NCBI GenBank assembly: GCA_020091685.1
Contig: CM034600.1
Location: forward strand, 3,856,837-3,920,836
Length of the DNA: 64,000 nucleotides
Reading direction: 5' to 3'
DNA from: Lutjanus erythropterus
Lineage: Eukaryota; Chordata; Actinopteri; Lutjaniformes; Lutjanidae
Below, piece by piece: positions 11,959-23,600 of this stretch. The notes below the pieces were generated by a model that was not told the DNA's origin, did no database searches, and saw nothing but the letters and a program-made list of their open reading frames with translations. Position numbers and translations under genes: made by a program. Numbering within the stretch: position 1 is the stretch's first letter; the number at the start of each line of letters is the position of its first letter.

Positions 11959-12160
11959 CTGTGTGTTTGTATCCTTCAGTTCAGACTGACTCCTCTCAGC
12001 ATTCCAGAGGTGGGATGTCAACACCCGCCAGTTCCGCTAAACTGTGAACCAGCTCCCCTCATCAGGTCCTATCTGAACTCCTCCGACTGAAACCCGAGAA
12101 CCCGGGCCCTCCTGCTGCAGCAGCCTGGGCGTGGTGCTCCGGTGAACACTATAAAACCCT
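11959..12160 (-). promoter_or_regulatory. Inferred col20a1 first (untranslated) exon and promoter
   Basis: This is an island of higher GC within AT-rich DNA. On the minus strand the sequence ends in 'aaacacacag|gtaagagc', a near-perfect splice donor whose last exon base is 11959. The next coding exon of col20a1 starts with a clean acceptor eight bases before its ATG, so an upstream untranslated exon is required. Bases 12150-12156 read TATAAAA on the plus strand (TTTTATA on minus), plus GC-rich text at 12085-12145. The transcription start and the link to col20a1 are inference: the intron would be about 6.4 kb. Confidence 0.45.
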
Positions 12161-12244
12161 CCACAGAGCAAACAAATCCACTACAAGTCAGCTCACTACG
12201 ACTGTACCTGTCCCAAAGGACTACAACTTCTGCCACAGAACATG

Positions 12245-13345
12245 CAGTGGTGGAAAGCAGCTAAGTACATTTACTCAAGTACTACAAAATATAATTTTGA
12301 GGTTGTTCTGTAGGGGAAGACTGGGGGCAATTGTAACGGGGTGCAGTTGCAACGACCTCAATTCCTCCAATCAGAAACAAGCTAGAGTGATGACAGTAAG
12401 ATTCTCTATATGCCTGCAGAAAAGGATCAGCTTACATTCACTTCAGCATAAGTTTTAAATTAAAAAAAAAAAAAGATTTTGAGTAATTTTTTAACCTGAC
12501 ACGCTACATGGTTTGTTACCTGATATCTCAAATCCAGCTGCCTCACAAGGTAAGTAATTTTTTTTTTTAATATACAGTAGTTTTCTTCTGCTGTTTAAAG
12601 TTTAGATGACTGTGAATTAAAACTTGGATCAATTTTTATCTCTAGGTTACTGGTTAAAAATTAACATGAACAAACTGTGTTAGCAGAGCATAAAATATTT
12701 TATCATGGTTGCAAGTTTGGGGGCAGTTGTAATACAGTGTTACATTTGGCCCAGCACAAGCACCTTGTTTGTCTGTGTTGACACACTGTTCTGTTAAAAA
12801 ATTAACATATTTCACTACATTTAAATATATAAATTACTTTTAACTAAATGTTGACTAAATTCAAACAATTAATATCTAGTTACCACTACAATACTTGTCT
12901 ATTCTCTTGCAAAAATATAAATAAGACCTTTGAAAGCATATCATGCCTGACATCTAAAAGAATTCAAACCATACAGTATTGAAAAAATTAAAAAAATGAA
13001 TTAACATTGTTAGATACTACAGCAGTATTTTGATGACTTAAGATACAGTGGATTAATATGACTTATAATTTCAGTGTTATTCACCCCCACCAAGGCAGCA
13101 ATTGTAACACATTACATCAAGTATTATAGTCTTGTCCTGATTAGTGAGTTATGCAAGAATATGTAATAATGTTGTAACTGCCCCCAGTCTCCCCTACTTA
13201 AGTACAATTTTACCTCCAGGTCACTACATTTCAGGGAATCTTTCAGGGAAACATGTACTTTTGACTTAAATACATTTATTAGACAGATTTAGTTACTAGT
13301 TTTAGATTCAGATTATTCATAGAAAACATAACAAAAAATAAATTA
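12245..13345. repeat. Dispersed AAGTAC repeat interrupted by a MITE
   Basis: The outer repeat opens 'gcagtggtggaaagcagctaagtacatttactc' and stops at about 12310. It resumes at about 13197 with 'cttaagtacaattttacctccaggtcactacatttcaggg'. Its uninterrupted relative in this window is at 10715-10870. The interruption is the MITE at 12311-13196. This repeat has no coding capacity. Confidence 0.6.
12311..13196. mobile_element. MITE with about 26-bp terminal inverted repeats
   Basis: The left end 'taggggaagactgggggcaa' is matched on the opposite strand by the right end, which reads 'taggggagactgggggcagt' when complemented. The inside contains further 'gcaattgtaac' and 'gggggcagttgtaat' motifs and no transposase. 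The insertion splits the repeat at 12245-13345 cleanly. Its superfamily was not determined. Confidence 0.7.
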
Positions 13346-13839
13346 CGATGTATTGTTATAGCTTACACCACCCAGCAGTAAAGTATCTCCACCTTCAAAA
13401 AGTATCATTAAAACACTACACACATAGATGCTCCATTGTAGTCCTTTTTCACAACAGTAATGTCAGCATGAAATAGGAGAGTATACATAGGTGTTGCCAA
13501 TGATACTAATGAAGGTTTCTTCCATTCAGGTCAGACAGTCAGGCTGCTGATAATGCGTATGTTGGCTCACTGGAAAGGCTCTGCTACACTTAATGGGGAC
13601 CTTAATTAGTATCATTGGTAACACCTGTGTCTATCCGTCTATTTTACATCAATATGGCTGTTGTACAAAAAGTTCTATTACAATCCAATAATATAATATA
13701 CTGTATATTTTTCCGAAATGGGACATTCTGTACAGTTAGTAGTTACTTGTGGTACTTTAAGTATATTTTGAGGCTAGTATATTCAACAAACATATAAATG
13801 CAGTACTTTTGTTCTTGCTCCCATTCTTCACAAGTTGAA

Positions 13840-14070
13840 ATAAATATCTCAGACTTCTTGTGTACACACTAAAGGTTTATTACTCTCAAATTTTGTTAAA
13901 AAAAAATGTGTAAAAAATCTCCCTTCAGCACTTCTCCTTTACCAAGATAATCCATCCACCTGAGAGGTGTGGCATATAAAGATGCTGATTAAACAGCAGG
14001 ATTATTGCACAGGTGTGCTCTGGACTGGTCACAATAAAATGGCACTATAAAATGTGCTGTTTTATCATGG
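13840..14070 (+). mobile_element. Tc1-like element, 5' non-coding fragment
   Basis: The text 'ttctcctttaccaagataatccatccacctgagaggtgtggcatat', followed by 'gatgctgattaaacagcagg', 'ttattgcacaggtgtgc' and 'cacaataaaatggcactataaaatgtgc', closely follows the leader of a fish Tc1-like transposon as I remember it. The transposase that should follow is missing, so it is a truncated copy. Confidence 0.6.
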
Positions 14071-14130
14071 AAAAAAAAACATTTATTAGGGCACTGAACT
14101 ATGGTGATAGGGCTACATATACCATTTTTT

Positions 14131-14290
14131 TTCCCAGGAGAGCAAAGCCATTACCGACCCTACCCTGCCTTGATATTCTTTCTCTAACTAGTCATCATGT
14201 CTAATCCTAACCGGCCCAACCAATGATGACAACAAGCACAAGCCAATCAAAGGCAGAGTAGGGCAGGACATGACTTTGCCCTCCTGGGAA
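14131..14290. repeat. Short foldback element
   Basis: The left arm 'ttcccaggagagcaaagcca' is mirrored by the right arm 'tgactttgccctcctgggaa'. The pairing extends inward through 'ccctaccctgcc' and 'agtagggcagg'. The total length is about 160 bases with no coding content. It may be a small MITE or the terminal part of a larger DNA transposon. Confidence 0.6.
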
Positions 14291-14814
14291 TACAGTTTGG
14301 AGAAGAAGTGCTCACTAACACAAATTTTAACAAATCTGAGAACAATTCAACCTTTCCTGTGCACTGAAATAGTCTCTGATCTGTATTTAAGTATATAAAG
14401 ATGCTAAAATTATCTCTGTATTTGTTCACTTGCAGCTCCTAGCTGTCGGTTAAGAGTCGGTTAAGGTCGTATAAAACAGAGCAGTCAGAAAATAGAATTA
14501 CTGCTTCACAGTTGTTTGTCTCCATCAACCATTCAAGTTAAAGTTTACATCCATGTCTGTCCACACTCATATAATGTCTGTGGTGAAGACTTTGAAGGAA
14601 TTTAATATGGAACTTATCACTATATTGACCTGTAACTGTGAAAGAATAATTTAACAAAAAGATATTAAGTGTATTTTTTGGCAAAATTTAAGTTCTTACT
14701 ATACATGTGTGATTCCAGTGAATAATTTACAGTGAGAAACATGCTGTCTTCATTTAGAGACTATTTTTTACAGAGGAGGACAGAGGACTGATAGAGAGCT
14801 GAACATAATGATGT

Positions 14815-15110
14815 CACAGTGAAGGTGACCTTTGACCTTTTGGATATAAAATGTCCTCGCCTCATCATTTTATCCTAGTAGACATTTGTGTGTAATTTTG
14901 TCATAATTAGCGCTTGAATTCTTGAGTTATGGCTGAAAAATGTTTAGTGAGGTCACCGTGACCTTGACCTTTGACCACCAAAACCTAATCAGTTCATCCT
15001 TGAGTCTAACTGGTCAGTTTGAAAAATTTCCCTCAAGGCGTTCTTGAGATATCACAAGAATGAACGGGATGAACTGAAAACATAACGCCTCCGGCCACGG
15101 CTGTCACCAG
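14815..15110. repeat. Dispersed teleost repeat (TGACCTTTGACC type)
   Basis: It contains 'gtgacctttgaccttttgga', 'gtgaccttgacctttgaccaccaaaacctaatcagttcatccttgag', 'ccctcaaggcgttcttgagatatcacaagaatgaacggga' and 'aaaacataacgcctccggccacggctgtc'. This fixed order is a very common fish repeat. It is untranslated; its class is not known to me. Confidence 0.6.
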
Positions 15111-15114
15111 CGTG

Positions 15115-16650
15115 GAGCCATAAAAAAAGAGTTTTAAGGTTTTTCATAAATTGTGAATCACTGGAGACCTTTGGCGTAAAGTCATAAACATGCACAAAAA
15201 AAATCAGGCTGATCATTTCAGTAGCGTAAGAGATTAGCTGCAGACACACACATGAGCAATTGCATGGTCCCCTCCTGGCTTATGCCTAGCAGGGATAATA
15301 ATATAACATAAGATTTATTGTTTTGAAATGGGCCATTCTGCACAATGAGTACTTTACTTAAGTATATTTCAAGGCTAATCTTTATGTACTTTTAATTAAA
15401 TTTTTGAGTGCAGCTCTGAGCATGTGACATATACTGTAGGCATTAATTTCAGTGACCATATTGCTCTCCATCAGTGGATGAGAAGAACACTGGTTTATCT
15501 CAGACGCTGCATTAGTGCATGCTTAAATTATTTCCAGACAGCTGTGTTTGAACTTGGAACGGGATCATCCTCTGAGGCCAAACTACAGGAGTCAGGGCTG
15601 TGGCAGCAGGTCAACCAGGTGCAGGGCTGGTTATTAAGAAGTTATTTGTGTTACTGCATTGCAGTGAGCAGCAGCACGGCTGTCTAATAACTGTAAAGAT
15701 AGCAGATACCCCTGAGCCACAGAAATCAAGCTGAATGTACAAATTCACACTGTACAATAACACAGTCATAATTCAAATGTATGGATGTGCAGGGAAGATA
15801 AGGCTGTACAGATTTTAGTACATTTATTAGCCATAAATCTATGAGTACTTGAGGGGTAGAGAAGATTAGAACCAGTTTTTAAGAAAAGTGTGCTCTCTGT
15901 AAGACTACAGGTAATCAAGTTAAGCTTAAATAAACTCAGTTACTACAATGATAGCACATGTTGACACAAGTAATGGGTAAATGCAATCAATGTAATCAAA
16001 TGGACGGATAACAAAGTCAAGGTTGATAAGGAAGGAGACGTTTTAAAGTGTGCTTCACATATTAGTTTTCACAGATTTATTATTTACTCTCAATGCATTG
16101 CAACAATGCTGCATTTTACAGAAAATCCTGACAAAAAACATTCAAAAAAGTTTACTTCTTAAATGGCTTTCAACTCAAGTACTTCAGCTACATAATCACT
16201 GATTCAATCATTACGGGTTTTGAAAATAGCTCTTCATTTAAGATGTCCTACTACTGTGGCGTTAACAAGGCACATTAAGGTACAGTCACTTCTTCAAATA
16301 AGGACTGGAGTGGTTGGAGACCGTTCATTTTCGATTCAGTTCAGAGTCCCTGCAGACCCTGCAGCTCATTACTTGATTTAAATCAATGCTTTAATTTCAG
16401 CGAGCAGAGCTAGCCTTTGAAGTAAATTTGATTTAAAAAAATTATCATACTGTGACATATCCAAGTATTAAGACCAGGCAGCAGAAAATCACGCTGAGGG
16501 TTTTGATCCGTTGACAATGATGTGTCTCTTTAACTCAGAGGACTTCATGTCTTGTCAGGGGACTGACACATGGAATTATATCGCACTTATTTTTCAATGT
16601 CACGTTTTAGGCCTGGACTTTAAGATCTCATGGAGCAGATTTACGGGGCT
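15115..16650. other. Non-coding stretch, nothing recognised
   Basis: The open frames here (for example 87 codons at 15424-15687) match no family I recognise and show no splice context. No RNA gene or clear transposon end was seen. Confidence 0.35.
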
Positions 16651-16654
16651 GAGA

Positions 16655-16940
16655 CAGTCAGATCATTCATTAGTTGATGGGCAGCAAATTAGTCAGCAAC
16701 TAATTTGATAGCTAAGTCATCATTTAGGCCTTTTTTCAAGAAAAAATGGCAAACATTCCCCTGTTTATCAAAAGCTTCTCAAACATGAAGACTTTCTGTT
16801 TTCTTTTGTCTCGTGACAGCATCTGAATATCTTTGGGTTTTGGACTGTTGGTTGGACAAGACGTGAAGATGTCATCTTCTGGTTTAGGAACCTGCTATTG
16901 GCATTTTATTTTTTTCTAACATTTTTTAGACCAAATATTA
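16655..16940. repeat. Dispersed ATTAATC-type repeat, partial
   Basis: It starts 'cagtcagatcattcattagttgatgggcagcaaa', includes 'ctgaatatctttgggttttggactgttggttggacaaga' and ends near 'ttttagaccaaatatt'. The order corresponds to the inside of the repeat family whose termini are seen at 17003-17287. Truncated copy, no coding content. Confidence 0.45.
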
Positions 16941-17002
16941 TTCAATTTAAGGTCCAGTGTTTAAAATTTAGGGTATGGGCAGAATATGGCAAAAATGTAA
17001 TA

Positions 17003-17287
17003 TGTTATTAGAGTTGCAATGATCAAACAATTGATTATTAATCAATTATCAAATTAATCGCCAAACATTTTGGTAATCGATTAATTGGTTTGAGGAATTT
17101 TTTTCTAGTTTCTTTTTTTTGTGGATCGTGAACTAAACAAGGCATTTAAGGACGCCATCTGGAGGAACACTGATTGACATTTTTCACTATTTTCTTACAT
17201 TTTAAAGACTAAACAACCAATCAATTAATCGAGAAAATAATCAAGAGACTAATCGACAATGAAAACCATCATTAGTTCCACTCCTAT
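17003..17287. repeat. ATTAATC-type repeat inserted in a larger element
   Basis: It has terminal text 'agagttgcaatgatcaaacaattgatt' and, at the other end, 'gactaatcgacaatgaaaaccatcattagttccactcct', which are inverted relatives. The middle carries 'catttaaggacgccatctgg'. Related copies lie at 10578, 19478 and 21385. It interrupts the element at 16945-18518. Confidence 0.6.
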
Positions 17288-17697
17288 ATAATATTCAGAA
17301 GTATGTTTTCATTAGTGTATAATCACCTGAAAATATGAATTATTGTGTTTTTTGTTATATTAGATTGACCTGTTTATCTACAGAGGGTGCTGGACTTCTT
17401 CCATGGACGCCGCCATGTTTCTACACAAGCCCAGAATACACAACCCAACACTGGCTCTGGAGAAAAGGGTCTCACTGCAGTCTCAACACACCTACTGAGA
17501 TCTTTTCCCAACCCTAACCAAGTAGTTTTGGTGTCTAAACCTGACCATTTCAGGGGTGTATCACATTGTAGGTGTTTCCTGTACTGAGTCTGCAGACAGA
17601 CCTACTTGATAGAGAGGGCCTTTCACATTTTTTGTGAGTTTTGCAGCTACCGTAGGTTTTTCTGCCATCAAATTGAGTCACGCTTATGATGTTCACA

Positions 17698-18203
17698 ATT
17701 CCATCTAGATTTTTTTTTTTTGTGCAAGTTGCTGAGTTTTGGTGATATCGGCAGTAGAGATGTTTCCCTTCTCTAAAATATAATGTGACTAAATGGCACT
17801 TGGCTTGTGGTGCTCAGAGCACCAGAAAAATAAATTTGAAGGAACTACTTTCTTTCTGCAGTAGAATCAACCAAAACTACTTTCTGTCTTCTAGAAAGAA
17901 AATAGTTCCTACATGAAACTGCTCACAACAATATGTGTGAATTATCTTGAGTATCGAGGTCATGACTTTTGCAAACAGATACTGGTGTTGAATTTTTCAT
18001 ATGATTTTTTTTTTGGTGCTTTGAGCACCACAAGCCAAGTGCCATTGAGTCCCATTATATTGTAGAGAAGGCAGACCTCTTTATAGCTGACATCTCCAAT
18101 TCTCTGCAAATCACAACAAAATGTTCTGGATGGATACATAGCAGTGCAGACCATGGGGACATATATGTATTTTTGATTTGGGGTGAACTGTCCCTTTTAG
18201 TTA
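17698..18203. mobile_element. MITE of the 'ccatctagatt..gagatgtctgcc' family, copy 1
   Basis: Shared blocks with the copies at 27132 and 34409 include 'tccatctag', 'gagatgt-t-ccttctct', 'aaatggcactt-gcttgtggtgctc', 'gaaagaaaatagttcctacatgaaactgctcacaacaa' and a terminal 'ggggtgaact-tccctttta'. The inside is largely palindromic: 'gtggtgctcagagcacc' on one side and 'ggtgctttgagcaccacaagcc' on the other. Its left terminus is eroded. It has no coding content. Confidence 0.6.
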
Positions 18204-18519
18204 AATAAAGTTTCTCTTTGCCATTTTATAATGTCTAAGGAAAATACTGATATTCCTAATAATCCTTTTCATTCTTTTCAGTCTTTGTATGTCCTGCAGA
18301 GGCATAGCTCTAGCTTGCTAAATTAGCCTCGGTGGCTTCTAGACGCCAACAATTTTGGCGTCCATGATACCGTTGCCTAGCAGTGGTGTTCTCACGACTT
18401 GACCACTTGAAGCGTCCCACGCACTTGGAAGGGAAGGGCGAGGCAGTTGGTATTCGGTTGGCTGCAATCTGCGACCTTGCGGCAAGATGCCACTAAATCC
18501 TCCACACTGGTCCTTCAAT

Positions 18520-19035
18520 CGAGAATAACAGAATTCAAAATGTATTGATCATCATTGGAAGTTGCAGCCCTACAGACTCATTAATCTAACTGTAAGAAAT
18601 TGTACAGTTAGCTTTGACAACTCAGTCCACACCGGAGAAAAGTAAAGCCATCAGCAAAAATAGGAATCTGAGGAACTATGTTATACATCTATTATTATCT
18701 TGTTTTTACACAAAATAAATTAAGGATATCCCTTCTTTGGGAATCAGGCTACACAGTTAAGGGAGAAAATGTCATATGAAGTTAGGTTCCCACTCTGCAT
18801 TATTAGGATACCGTGACACGTCAAATTCTAGTTGATTGTCCTTAAACCAGACACTTGTAACCTCATTAAATAGTTCATACACTTGTCCTTTAGGGGCCTC
18901 GTTACAGAAACATGTACTAACTGCTTGTCCCATCTTAAGTTTCAAATATACCTTGACAACAGCTGTCTCACTTCACCTGTCAATCAAGCCAGGTCAGGAG
19001 TTAAGTTTTAGCTTCACTGATCATTTTCTTACTCT
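18520..19035. other. Non-coding stretch, nothing recognised
   Basis: No exon, RNA gene or transposon end was recognised. The 70-codon open frame at 18836-19048 has no known relative and ends in the repeat tail described next. Confidence 0.35.
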
Positions 19036-19137
19036 TTTGAGGATCTAAAAGACAGGGGGTGTCGCACACGCTACATATTGTAAAGCCCCTTGAGGCTGAT
19101 TTGTGATACTGGGCTATGTAAATAAAATTTGACTAGA
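19036..19137 (+). repeat. 3' tail of a retroelement (ATTGTAAAGCCCCTTGAGG type)
   Basis: The text 'cacacgctacatattgtaaagccccttgaggctgatttgtgat', followed by 'actgggctatgtaaataaaatttgactag', is the typical end of a fish non-LTR retroelement or of a SINE using such a tail. Only the tail is present. The family cannot be fixed by eye. Confidence 0.55.
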
Positions 19138-19477
19138 CATTACTCAGTCAGTGGAGGATAACACAACCCCACCTTTTTTCCCCAATTATCAGCCCTGGAA
19201 AAAGATTGGAAGCGGCAAGAGGTGACGGGTGCCAGTGTGGCAGTATTCTGACTTTTGAGGACTGCAGATGTAGCACATTGATCAAATCTGATTAATTGTC
19301 CTGCCAGTCGAAATATGGGATACAAGGGATGTAACAATATATGGAATATCAAGATCTCGCAATAAAAAAGTCTCAACACTGTGCTGAACTGTGTGAACAT
19401 CTACTGTGATGACAATTATTTAATCTTTTTTTGTTTTATTTTATAAAAAAGGACTGCTACTGATGGCTGCATTGTTG

Positions 19478-19745
19478 AGCTGCAGCAATGCAATCTATTA
19501 CTGATTACTGAACTTTATATCTGCCAACTATTTTGATAATTGGTTCATCAATTTGAGTTTTTTTTAACAAAAAAAAAAAAGAATTCTCTGACTCCAGCTT
19601 CTTAAATGTGAGTATTTTCTGGTTTCTTTACTCCTTTATGACAATAAAGACATCATCTTGGGCGTTGTGAGACATTTTTCACCATTTTCTGACCAAACGA
19701 CTAAAACAATTCATCAACAGATCAATCGACAATGAAAATAATCAC
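19478..19745. repeat. ATTAATC-type repeat, another copy
   Basis: 'gctgcagcaatgcaatctatt' on the left, 'gactccagcttcttaaatgtgag', 'gacaataaagacatcatcttggg' in the middle and 'cagatcaatcgacaatgaaaataatca' on the right follow the same order as the copies at 17003 and 21385. Non-coding. Confidence 0.5.
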
Positions 19746-19749
19746 ACTT

Positions 19750-20614
19750 CAAGATAAAAGAGGAAGCCAATTCTTTTGTGAACAAAAAATACTGTAAACA
19801 TCAGATTTCTTATTAAATAAAGAACATTTTTTTCAAGTTGTCATTTTTCTTTGTTTCTTAATATTGTGACGTATCTTGTCATGGACTTTTTGTAGTGGTT
19901 TTATCATCCCGTGAGTTTTTGGTATTGTTAATCCCTGCAGTATACTCCATTAAGAAATACAAAGACCTTCATCATAACACCTAAAACATCATCATATGAT
20001 TTGAGAAGCCTTTCAATCGTAATATTTCATGAAAAAAATCCTAAATATCATTCAAAACTGAGATGAGATAGGAATTCAGACTTATGAAGTTTCTGTAACG
20101 AGGCCCCTTTCCTCACATCTTATTCTGTGGGAACCTGTAGCACTTCACAGAATATATACACATATATAACAGAGTAAAAAGATATTCCCACAGTGTGACA
20201 AGTATCTAGCAAAGAAAAATGACCCACTACAATTCAAGGTGTCAGAGTATCCCTTTAAAGCTGTTAACACCCTCTCCCTCCATACATCATACTTTGTTGA
20301 CACTTGCATGTATTAGCTACATTTTTGAAGCTCCCCTAAGGCAAAAGACCATAACTTGTGTCAAGTCCACAGTTTATGTACAGCTGATAGAGAGGCCCCG
20401 GGACGAGCCGGGCCTGAAGACATGATCGGTGGAAGAAAAGAGCTGAAGTGAAGAGGCTGTTCCCTCTTTTTTTGTGGCAGTGTGTCTCAAACACAACAGT
20501 TTCCAGAAGCTCTACAGCTTCGACGTCACTATTCAAACCATCTGATGGAAGAGTTGTAAAGGTAGGAGTAGTATGAAGACAGTCTAGACTTCAATGGCCC
20601 CGTATCCCGTGATG
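19750..20614 (-). other. Probable slc35c2 3'UTR and downstream DNA
   Basis: This lies directly 3' of the slc35c2 stop codon on its strand. No further exon was recognised. A candidate polyadenylation hexamer (AATAAA on minus) lies at 19435-19440, which would give a 3'UTR of about 1.2 kb, but the true end is not visible from the sequence. Confidence 0.4.
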
Positions 20615-23600
20615 TCAGTGATGAGTGATCTCTTGCTCCTCATCTTCATCAGCTGCCGAATCCTCTTTTTCGTCTCCATTCTGTCGCAGTAATGGCAACT
20701 CGAGCTCTGGGCTCTTGCTGCTGAGCTGCCTTAAAGACGGGCCCTTATCTGATGGAAAATATCACAAAAATCAACTTTACCAACATTATCAGCACTTCTT
20801 AAAGTCTCCACCACTCAAACATTTTGTTTAATTAGTTGCTGAGGATGTTTTTCACAGCCATGTGTACATATGGGCAGGAGTGTGTGGCATCACAAGGACT
20901 TTTGAAGCCAATCAGACACAAGCGTAATGTGGAAACTTGAAGCCTTAGAATGGACTTTTCAGTGAAGTAGACGTCTTGTTAAACTATTGAAACTAGAAGA
21001 CTCAGTAAAGTGCAGATAACAATCAGGCAACAGATGGTGAAGCACCTACTGCAATGTCACCAAAACTGCTAGATGCAACCAGGAGAGATTTGCAAAGTTT
21101 TGAATTAAGTTTATTTTGGATAGTATAGTCTAAGTTTTCCTATCTACATGCATGCAAATTCTTACTTAAGTGTATGTACAGGATAGTTTTAGTTTTCTTT
21201 AAGGTAGTGTAATGGTATTGTAATCAAACATCCTGGTCTATAAAATACACATTTTTCCACTGGCCTGCAGAGCCAGTGATGTCTCCCATCTCTTGTTTTG
21301 TGGTTTCTTTACCACTTTATGACAGTAAACTAAATATCTCTGTCTAATTTTGGGGTGAACTTCCAGCCTTCTCAATTCAAACTAGAGCTGCAACAATTAA
21401 TCAAGTAATCGATTGTTAAATTAATCGCAAACTATTTAGATTATCGATGAATCGAATTAAATAACTTTTTAAGAAAAGCAAGTCAAACTTCTCTGATTCC
21501 AGCTTCTTCTGAGAATATTTTGCGGTTTCTTTACCACTTTCTGACAGTAAACTGAATATTTTTTGGCTGGGGACAAAGCAAGACATCTGAACACCCCAGT
21601 GACTGAATTCAATTCTAACAAATAACCACTATCATGTTCAAGTTTTACAGAAATCAAACAGCCACTGTGGCGACAAACATCATCACACATGAGTACAATT
21701 GGGCTCATTAAATCCACAAGAGTCTCGGCTTTCCAGCCAAACCCTATTATGCAAATTGAACAATGTTTAGGGGCCACACTATGCAGGAATATTCAAATGT
21801 ACCATTTTCACAATAGGTGAAAATAACACATTTATACTGCATGCCACAGCTGGTAGGATTCTGTCCAAAACTGTGGCCACAGAACCCATTTTCATTCAGA
21901 TATCTTCAGGTGAGTTTCAAAAACCGAGCTCGCCACAGTCCATGAAAGACAGATGTTAACACTCACACAACCAAATTCATGATCCCCTCAAGGCTTACGC
22001 CCGGTGGAAATAATAATAACAATAAAACACGCTCTTACTTTTGGAATAATATGTCTTGAGTCCCACATGTAATGAAATGCCACACAGACACACAGCGAAT
22101 CCCAGCCAGTTAAGCATGCTCATTTTGTCTCCCATCAGAGATGCTGCCAAAAGCAGAGTGCACACCTCCTACAGAAAAAAACACAAGGCAATAAAAGGGA
22201 CAAAAGAATCAAAAAGGTCTGAGCAAGACCAGAACTCTGCAGCCCTGTGAGGAATTACAGAGATCGAATGTTCTCTACGCAGCAGAAAACTAAAGCTGTC
22301 CAGGTAGATTAACAATAATGACAATAACTTTAAATGATTCAACAACAAAGTCATACTACACACAGAATTAAACAGTACCTTAAAGATCCCTGATATGGAC
22401 AAAGTGAGGCTGGAGGTCCGGGAGACCAGCAGGAACTCTGAGAAGCCTAAACCGAAGGCCAGCGAGCCGCCGATACTCAGTAAGAGGAGTGAATGCAGGA
22501 GAGGTGAGAGCTCCGTCACCCGGAATAACTTTTCTGAAGTGCTGAGGTTCAACCCTGGAGACAAGACAAGACAGAGGAAGCTACATGGATGTTTCCACTG
22601 GTTGGTTAGAAGACTAGTTCATGTATATTCCATGATTTTCAGGTCTAATTAACTGAGTTTGAGTTAGATAAAGACATTTTCAAAGACACAGCACTTGGTG
22701 AACGACACTGCTAGCGCTGCTTGAACAAACAAAGGTTTATTTATAAATTTGGGGGGGATTGGTAGATGATGATGCATTAGAAAAAACTGAGACAGTGAAA
22801 ATAGTGACAGAAAGATAGAGCTATAGTTGGATTTAAAGCAGAGGTCTGCAACCTTTATGATCAAAAGAGCCATTTTTGACCAAAAAAAGAAAATAACAAA
22901 CTGTCTAGAGCTTCAACTCTTAAATTCTCTCTTTTCTCTGAGGACTTTTTTTGGTTTGGCATCCAGAGCTTATAGAGACTCAAGAAGACGAGCCACTGTC
23001 AAAATTTAAGGAAAATGCACTGAGCTATAGACATAGGTTATGACAGAGATATTAGTTGACAAAATATATATATATATATTTTTTTTTTACAACTTTGGTG
23101 TATTGACTACATATGTTTACAATGGCAGACTCAAACTTTTTGACTTTTGAAATAAACTTAAAAATTTTGCCAATCTATAATCTTTAGTTGAGATGATTTA
23201 CTTTTCCTCATCTTTAAAGAAATTTGAATTGAGTTTTAAATGAAAAATTGGGCACAGTGAACCTGATTGATTTTGGTGCCTGAAAATGAAATGGTTTTAA
23301 TAAAAAAACAGTAAGCATTCAATTTCACTTCAGTGTATCTACTCAATAATTTAAAATAAAAAACAATTTGGGGGGTCTACAGCTCAAACACTTCAAAAAA
23401 GTAAACACGTTTCCCCGTTTACTTTTTTGAAGTGTAGTAGTTGGTAAAACTTTGAATTTGAGTTGGGCTCACAACTCAAAATTTCAAGGCAACTTAGTAC
23501 AATAGAGTTTTGAGTTTTCTTAACTTTTTCAATAAATGAAAATGATTAATGAATATTAAACTGAAAAAAAAAGTTTGGAGCAGCAGGTTACAGACACCTG

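Larger units (their letters stand above)
16945..18518. mobile_element. Non-autonomous element split by two later insertions
   Basis: The ends are inverted: left 'ttaaggtccagtgtttaaaattta', right 'taaatcctccacactggtcctt'. Reading across, the host element occupies about 16945-17002 and 17288-17690 (with 'aagtatgttttcattagtgtataatcacctgaaaat', 'ccatggacgccgccatgtt', 'caacactggctctggag'), then 18330-18518 ('acgcacttggaagggaaggg', 'gctgcaatctgcgacctt'). Two other repeats interrupt it, at 17003-17287 and 17698-18203. The continuous form of this element is common in teleosts. No transposase is present. Confidence 0.65.
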
